A stretch of 64,000 bases of DNA, from positions 101,827 through 165,826 of the forward strand of contig NZ_JACCBX010000002.1 of NCBI RefSeq assembly GCF_013409995.1, read 5' to 3'. Source of the DNA: Neobacillus driksii (lineage in GTDB: Bacteria > Bacillota > Bacilli > Bacillales > Cytobacillaceae). This document shows positions 59,433-64,000 of the stretch, piece after piece. The notes under the pieces were generated by a model. That model was not told where the DNA came from. It worked only from the letters and a program-made list of their open reading frames with translations, and ran no database searches. Positions within the stretch are counted from its first letter, which is position 1. Every line of letters begins with the position of its first letter. The translations under genes and the position numbers were made by a program.

Positions 59433-61709
59433 CTAAATGACCGTAAAACTCCGCCACTCTTGTGGTAAAAGGTCTTGATACTGCCTCCGTAAAAACCGGT
59501 CGTCTACCAGCACAATGGTCCCGTGGTCCTCTTCCGAACGGATTAACCGTCCGCCCGCCTGTAAAACTTTGTTCATTCCAGGATATACATAGGCATAATC
59601 ATAACCGTTTTTTTCGTTTTGATTGAAATGTTCCTTTATCAGATTCCGTTCATAACAAAGCTGTGGCAACCCTACCCCGATCACCACCACTCCGTTTAAC
59701 CGATCACCTTTTAAATCCACACCCTCTGAAAAAACACCGCCAAGTACCGCGAATCCTACCAATGTCTCTGCTCGATTTGGTATAAACTGTTCTAAAAAGG
59801 CTTCTCGTTCCAACTCAGACATTCCCGCACCTTGAAGTAAGGTAGGGATTCCCGGGTATTCTGTAATGAACTGTTCATATACCGCAAGTAAATATTGATA
59901 GGACGGAAAAAAAACTAAATAATTACCTGGTCGATTTTGAACTAAGGCATGAATCATAGATGCAATTGGCTCTTTTGTTCTCGCTCGGTCACGATATCTA
60001 GTCGAGAGCGGTTTGATAAAAATATCTGTCTGCTCTTCCTTAAAAGGGGAAGGAATCGAAAGTGTATAATCGTCCACTTGCCCGCCTAACATATCCTGAT
60101 AATAAGATAACGGCGATAGTGTGGCAGAAAAAAAGACTTTTGACCGAAAGTTTTTTCCCATTTTTTGCAGTAATTTTGATGGATCGATACAGAACAATTT
60201 TAGTGTTACATCTTTTTTATTTTTCTCTCCATAAATCACATAATGCTCATCAAGTAATTCAACTATTTTCAAAAAAGCATTGACTTGAAAGTACAGCTCC
60301 AACAGGTTTGGAGCATTCTCTTTTTGTAGGAAAAGTTCAGCACCTTCATTAAATTGGGTTAACAACTCAACCAATTCTTCATCCAGCTGCTCCACAGTAT
60401 ACTCACTCTGCTCACCATGAAGCTTTTTCAATGAAATAAACCAGGCATTTATTTTTGAAGCATAATCGGAGATAACCTTATTGACAGTTTTAAATTCCTT
60501 TTTTAATTGAAGAAACGTATCTTTATTTAAGGAAGCAGAGAACATTTCTCTTCCGCGATCAACCAGATTATGAGCTTCATCAACTAACAAAAGTGTTGAC
60601 TTCTTCTGCTCCTCGAACATTCGTTTTAACGATACGCGAGGATCAAAAATATAATTATAATCACAAATGACTGCGTCAACTGCATAAGCAAGATCAATCG
60701 AAAATTCAAAAGGACAAATGGTATGTTTGCGAGCGTATTTCTCGATTACTTCACGATTCATAAGGTTTTCATTTGATACAATATCTAATACAGCTTCATT
60801 GATTCGATCATAATAACCATCAGCAAACTCACAATAATCCTTCTGACATTTGGTCTCATTCTTAAAACAAACCTTGTCTTTCGCTGTAATCGTAACGGAT
60901 TTCAAACATAGCCCGCAAGATCGCATTCGTTCTAAAGCCTCTTCTGCCGTTGTTCTGGTAATAGTCTTAGCGGTCAGATAAAAAATTCGATTTAAATGCC
61001 CCTCACCCATAGCTTTAACAGCAGGAAAGAAGGTTGAGATCGTTTTGCCAATCCCAGTTGGTGCTTTTACAAATAAACTCTTTTCTTCTGAGATCGTCTT
61101 GTAAACACCACCAGCTAGTTTCCTTTGACCTGCACGGTAAGAATCAAATGGAAAAACCAGTTGTTTACTACTTTCATTCCTTGCTTTGCGGTGATCATGA
61201 AGTAATTTTGCATAAGGATAATAATTTCCTACCACCTCATGAACAAAAACATCTAGTTCCTCCATTGTAAAACAATTTTTCAGATATCTTTTCTCATCAC
61301 TTTCAACCTGCACATAGGTAAGCTGCACAAAAATCTCCGGTAACTGATGGTCATTGGCATATATATAAGCGTACATTTTTGCTTGTGCCCAATGAACAGG
61401 AATACCTTCTTGTCCAAGGTGTTCCAACGGCTGAGAAGTGGATTTTATCTCATCTATGATTACCTCACCATTCCGCAATAATAACCCATCACATCTTCCA
61501 TCAATAGTAAATATGACATCTTTAAAGGGTAGGTCAGCTCGAAGATAAACTTCCTTTTGATCAGAATCTTGGTATGTACGTTGGATTTTTTGGTGAATTC
61601 TTGTTCCATCTAAAAGTGTGGACTGTGACCGAAAACGGGAATCAATACTGCCACTGCTATAAACATGTTCCACAAGCGTCCTAACCGCTATTTGTATGGT
61701 ATTTGCCAA
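59433..61709 (-). CDS. Rad3/XPD-type DNA helicase with N-terminal Cas4-like nuclease domain
   Basis: About 758 residues from TTG 61709, with AAGGTGAT before it. Residues 1-180 hold a PD-(D/E)xK nuclease: FTIDGRCDG, VIIDEIKST and the QAKMYAY motif (Q-x3-Y) as in RecB/AddB/Cas4. The helicase follows: PTGIGKTIS (Walker A, near 235), VDEAHNL (DEAH, near 395), FSATLSPLS, and the last motif GGRLIRSEEDHG. Four Cys around residues 290-345 (KVCFKN, TKCQKDYC, TICPFE) are placed as in Fe-S helicases XPD/DinG. It unwinds and may cut DNA, probably in repair. It is on the same strand as satD-DUF3307. Confidence 0.88.
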   Translation of the reverse strand: MANTIQIAVRTLVEHVYSSGSIDSRFRSQSTLLDGTRIHQKIQRTYQDSDQKEVYLRADLPFKDVIFTIDGRCDGLLLRNGEVIIDEIKSTSQPLEHLGQEGIPVHWAQAKMYAYIYANDHQLPEIFVQLTYVQVESDEKRYLKNCFTMEELDVFVHEVVGNYYPYAKLLHDHRKARNESSKQLVFPFDSYRAGQRKLAGGVYKTISEEKSLFVKAPTGIGKTISTFFPAVKAMGEGHLNRIFYLTAKTITRTTAEEALERMRSCGLCLKSVTITAKDKVCFKNETKCQKDYCEFADGYYDRINEAVLDIVSNENLMNREVIEKYARKHTICPFEFSIDLAYAVDAVICDYNYIFDPRVSLKRMFEEQKKSTLLLVDEAHNLVDRGREMFSASLNKDTFLQLKKEFKTVNKVISDYASKINAWFISLKKLHGEQSEYTVEQLDEELVELLTQFNEGAELFLQKENAPNLLELYFQVNAFLKIVELLDEHYVIYGEKNKKDVTLKLFCIDPSKLLQKMGKNFRSKVFFSATLSPLSYYQDMLGGQVDDYTLSIPSPFKEEQTDIFIKPLSTRYRDRARTKEPIASMIHALVQNRPGNYLVFFPSYQYLLAVYEQFITEYPGIPTLLQGAGMSELEREAFLEQFIPNRAETLVGFAVLGGVFSEGVDLKGDRLNGVVVIGVGLPQLCYERNLIKEHFNQNEKNGYDYAYVYPGMNKVLQAGGRLIRSEEDHGTIVLVDDRFLRRQYQDLLPQEWRSFTVI

Positions 61710-61795
61710 GAAAATCACCTTCTTCAAAAATAAGAATATATGTTTGTATCTTATTATAACAGAAATCTTTTCTCGCATACCAAGGATCGAAAAAA

Positions 61796-61829
61796 ATAGA
61801 GAACAAGAATGTACCTTGTTCTCTATTAC
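61796..61829 (-). terminator. Terminator of proBA
   Basis: AATAGAGAACAAG / CTTGTTCTCTATT with a six-base loop and T run on the reverse strand, just after the proA stop. Confidence 0.85.
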
Positions 61830-61832
61830 TTA

Positions 61833-63086
61833 TTATGAACGGATTTGACCTGTTCCCTGTACAATTGCCTTTGTCGTGGTAATGGCTCTTAAACCCATTG
61901 GACCGCGTGCATGCAGTTTTTGTGTACTAATCCCGATTTCCGCTCCATAGCCAAATTGTTCCCCATCGGTAAAACGAGTGGAAGCATTATGATAGACGAC
62001 GGCTGCATCGACCGCTTGGAAAAATAACCGTACATTTTCATCATTTCCACTGATGATTGCTTCTGAATGCTTCGTTCCATACTTGTCGATATGTTGAATG
62101 GCTTCCTTCACACTCTTTACCAATTTCACGGCTAGAATCGGTGCTAAAAATTCGTTCTGCCAGTCCTCTTCAACGGCAATTTTTACAAAAGGGTATTGCG
62201 CTGCCAGCTCTTCATCCCCTCTAAGCTCCACTCCTTTTTCCTTTAAGGAATGAACGATCTCTGATATATGTGGCCAATCCTCGTGAAGAATAAGGGATTC
62301 AGCCGCATTACAAACAGAAGGACGGTGTAATTTTGCATTAATCGTAATATCAATAGCCATTTGCTTTTCTGCAGTCTCATCAATAAATATATGACAATTC
62401 CCAACACCCGTTTCAAGCACAGGTACAGTCGCATTTTGAATAACCGATTGAATCAAACCTGCACCTCCTCGGGGAATCAGAACGTCAAGATATTGATTTA
62501 GTTTAAACATTTGCGAAGCTGTTTCCCTGCTCGTATCCTCAAGCAGTTGAACGGCATCGGCTGGTATTTTACTATCTGCTAAAGCCTCACGCATTACTTT
62601 CACAAGTGCCTTATTAGAGTAAAGAGCCGAAGTACTTCCTCTTAAAAGAACAGCATTTCCCGCTTTTAAGCAAAGACTGCCTGCGTCCACCGTTACATTC
62701 GGACGCGCTTCATACACCATTCCGATGACACCAAGCGGAACACGAACGGTATGAATCTGTAACCCATTCGGACGATCCCAAGCTTCAATCGTTTCTCCGA
62801 TTGGATCTTCAAGTACAATCAATTGGCGAATCCCTTCTACAATCTGCTCGATTCTTTCTTCCGTAAGCAATAACCGATCCAACAAAGAAGGCGAAAATCC
62901 TTTTTCCTCTCCTGCTGCAATATCTTTAGCATTTTCAGTAAGGATCAATTCTTTCTCTGTCAATAATCGGTCAGCCATTTTTGCTAAAGCTTCATTTTTC
63001 TCCTCCGTAGTGAGAACAGCAAGAACCTTTGATGATGATCTTAGTTTTACAGCTTTTTCTAATAATTCACTCATAGTAAATTTCAC
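61833..63086 (-). CDS. proA: Glutamate-5-semialdehyde dehydrogenase
   Basis: A 417-residue gamma-glutamyl phosphate reductase. [24 protein letters not shown] near residue 113, [38 protein letters not shown], and the nucleophile Cys in [12 protein letters not shown] near 256 are family features. It reduces gamma-glutamyl phosphate with NADPH, the second step of proline synthesis. ATGA overlap with proB shows translational coupling. Regulation (for example a T-box) would lie before proB, outside this window. Confidence 0.96.
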   Translation of the reverse strand: MKFTMSELLEKAVKLRSSSKVLAVLTTEEKNEALAKMADRLLTEKELILTENAKDIAAGEEKGFSPSLLDRLLLTEERIEQIVEGIRQLIVLEDPIGETIEAWDRPNGLQIHTVRVPLGVIGMVYEARPNVTVDAGSLCLKAGNAVLLRGSTSALYSNKALVKVMREALADSKIPADAVQLLEDTSRETASQMFKLNQYLDVLIPRGGAGLIQSVIQNATVPVLETGVGNCHIFIDETAEKQMAIDITINAKLHRPSVCNAAESLILHEDWPHISEIVHSLKEKGVELRGDEELAAQYPFVKIAVEEDWQNEFLAPILAVKLVKSVKEAIQHIDKYGTKHSEAIISGNDENVRLFFQAVDAAVVYHNASTRFTDGEQFGYGAEIGISTQKLHARGPMGLRAITTTKAIVQGTGQIRS

Positions 63087-64000
63087 TCCTCCGGCAAAAA
63101 GACCCAGTTATTTCGATGAATCACTTCTGCTCTTTTATTAATAGAAAAATTTTTCGTTTTCTCGCCAGGTAAACCTTTGACCATTTGAAGATTTTTTGCA
63201 GAATAATAGATTTGTCCTTTGCCAATCAATTCACCTCTTTGATTGTGAACCTCGACAACATCCATCGCATTAAAATCACCAATAACATTTGTAACACCAA
63301 CAGGCAGCAAACTTTTCCCATTTGTAACAATCGCCACTTCTGCACCGTCATCAATTTCGACAATGCCAGCAGTATGAGAATGAAAAGCAATCCATTGCTT
63401 TTTCTTTTGCATTTGTGTTTGGAAGGAGCCGCCAATATAAGTTCCGTCGCCTTTACCCTCTAAAATATTTAAGAGCTTTTCCTTTCCCTGTCCTTTCCCG
63501 ACAAAGACACTAACCCCGAAGGAAAGAGCTTTTTTCGCAGCAAGCAGCTTCGATTTCATTCCGCCTGTACCAACGGAGGATCCACTTCCTCCTGCAGCTT
63601 CAAGCAGTTCATCGTTAACCCTCGGAATAAAGTCATACTTCTTCGCGTCCTTCATCACTTTTGGATTACCGTCATATAAGCCATTTACATCTGTTAAGAT
63701 AATTAATGCATTCGCATGTAAAAACCCGCTTACAAGGGCAGACAGCATATCATTATCACCAAAGGTTAATTCCTCAATTGAAACAGAATCGTTTTCATTA
63801 ATAATCGGTATAACGCCCCTTTGAAGCAGCTCAGATATCGTATTGTAAAGATTGTGAAACCGCTCAAGGCTGTAAAAATCTTCTCTAGTTAATAGAATTT
63901 GGGCTGGGACTATACCAAACTCTTTAAATTGCAAATGATAATGCTGCATTAATAATCCTTGTCCGACTGCTGCTGCTGCCTGCTTCCCTGCTGTGGTTTT
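63083..64000 (-). CDS. proB: Glutamate 5-kinase, 5' part outside the window
   Basis: The frame stays open to the window edge at 64000, where it enters with [17 protein letters not shown] before the internal Met at 63949; about 305 residues are seen and roughly 60-70 are missing at the N-terminus. The amino-acid kinase part shows [47 protein letters not shown] (in pieces LTDVNGLY), and [15 protein letters not shown]; a C-terminal PUA domain covers the last 85 residues. It phosphorylates glutamate and is normally inhibited by proline. Forms the proBA operon with proA. Confidence 0.95.
   Translation of the reverse strand, partial: KTTAGKQAAAAVGQGLLMQHYHLQFKEFGIVPAQILLTREDFYSLERFHNLYNTISELLQRGVIPIINENDSVSIEELTFGDNDMLSALVSGFLHANALIILTDVNGLYDGNPKVMKDAKKYDFIPRVNDELLEAAGGSGSSVGTGGMKSKLLAAKKALSFGVSVFVGKGQGKEKLLNILEGKGDGTYIGGSFQTQMQKKKQWIAFHSHTAGIVEIDDGAEVAIVTNGKSLLPVGVTNVIGDFNAMDVVEVHNQRGELIGKGQIYYSAKNLQMVKGLPGEKTKNFSINKRAEVIHRNNWVFLPEE

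Overview
The window is a chromosomal segment of a spore-forming Bacillaceae bacterium (Bacillus/Neobacillus-like). Support comes from the spore protein gene tlp, a tricistronic gerA-type germination operon, AAAGGAGG-type ribosome binding sites, and a gene order resembling the B. subtilis tlp-yneP-yneQ-yneR-plsY-yneT-parE-parC block, which in B. subtilis lies near the replication terminus. No rRNA operon, CRISPR array, transposase or intact prophage is visible. A single tyrosine recombinase of XerS type follows parC.

Layout. 0-1 kb: tlp, then an old interspersed repeat carrying a 52-bp tandem array. 1-19 kb: a two-module AAA+ ATPase, yneP, yneQ, an oxidoreductase, yneR, a degenerate CPBP protein, CapA, a HesB-related gene with one in-frame TGA (candidate selenoprotein), plsY, a GH18 protein, a REC-GGDEF/kinase-like pair whose key motifs are both degenerate, yneT, parE and parC, and a secreted protein. 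19-23 kb: a dif-like site beside a Xer recombinase, a tRNA-like sequence and small conserved genes. 23-30 kb: ger operon, DUF2935, an AhpD-like protein, nrnB, patatin. 30-37 kb: a frameshifted repetitive gene, phenylalanine hydroxylase with pterin dehydratase, a metallophosphoesterase, GH18, trhO. 37-40 kb: dioxygenase/DoxX/hydrolase operon with a divergent XRE-cupin regulator. 40-45 kb: a CoA-linked catabolic operon with a cre box and a divergent TetR gene. 47-53 kb: arginine/ornithine catabolism (rocA-rocD-gdh) with divergent rocR, a sigma-54 promoter and two palindromic activator sites. 54-57 kb: DUF1292, PfpI, and feoA with feoB split into two genes. 57-62 kb: DUF3307 and SatD-like genes and a nuclease-helicase fusion. 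62-64 kb: proA and a partial proB cut by the window end.

The most interesting points are: (1) the HesB-related ORF at 7526-7816, with a single in-frame TGA followed at selenoprotein-like distance by a hairpin; (2) the inverted-repeat site at 19283-19310, one arm of which matches the XerD half of B. subtilis dif; (3) the paired loss of catalytic motifs in the signalling pair at 10.8-13.0 kb; (4) several non-coding repeat families, including a MITE-like element with inverted ends and a possible target duplication. All family assignments were made by reading motifs without database searches; comparisons with B. subtilis sequences are from memory.
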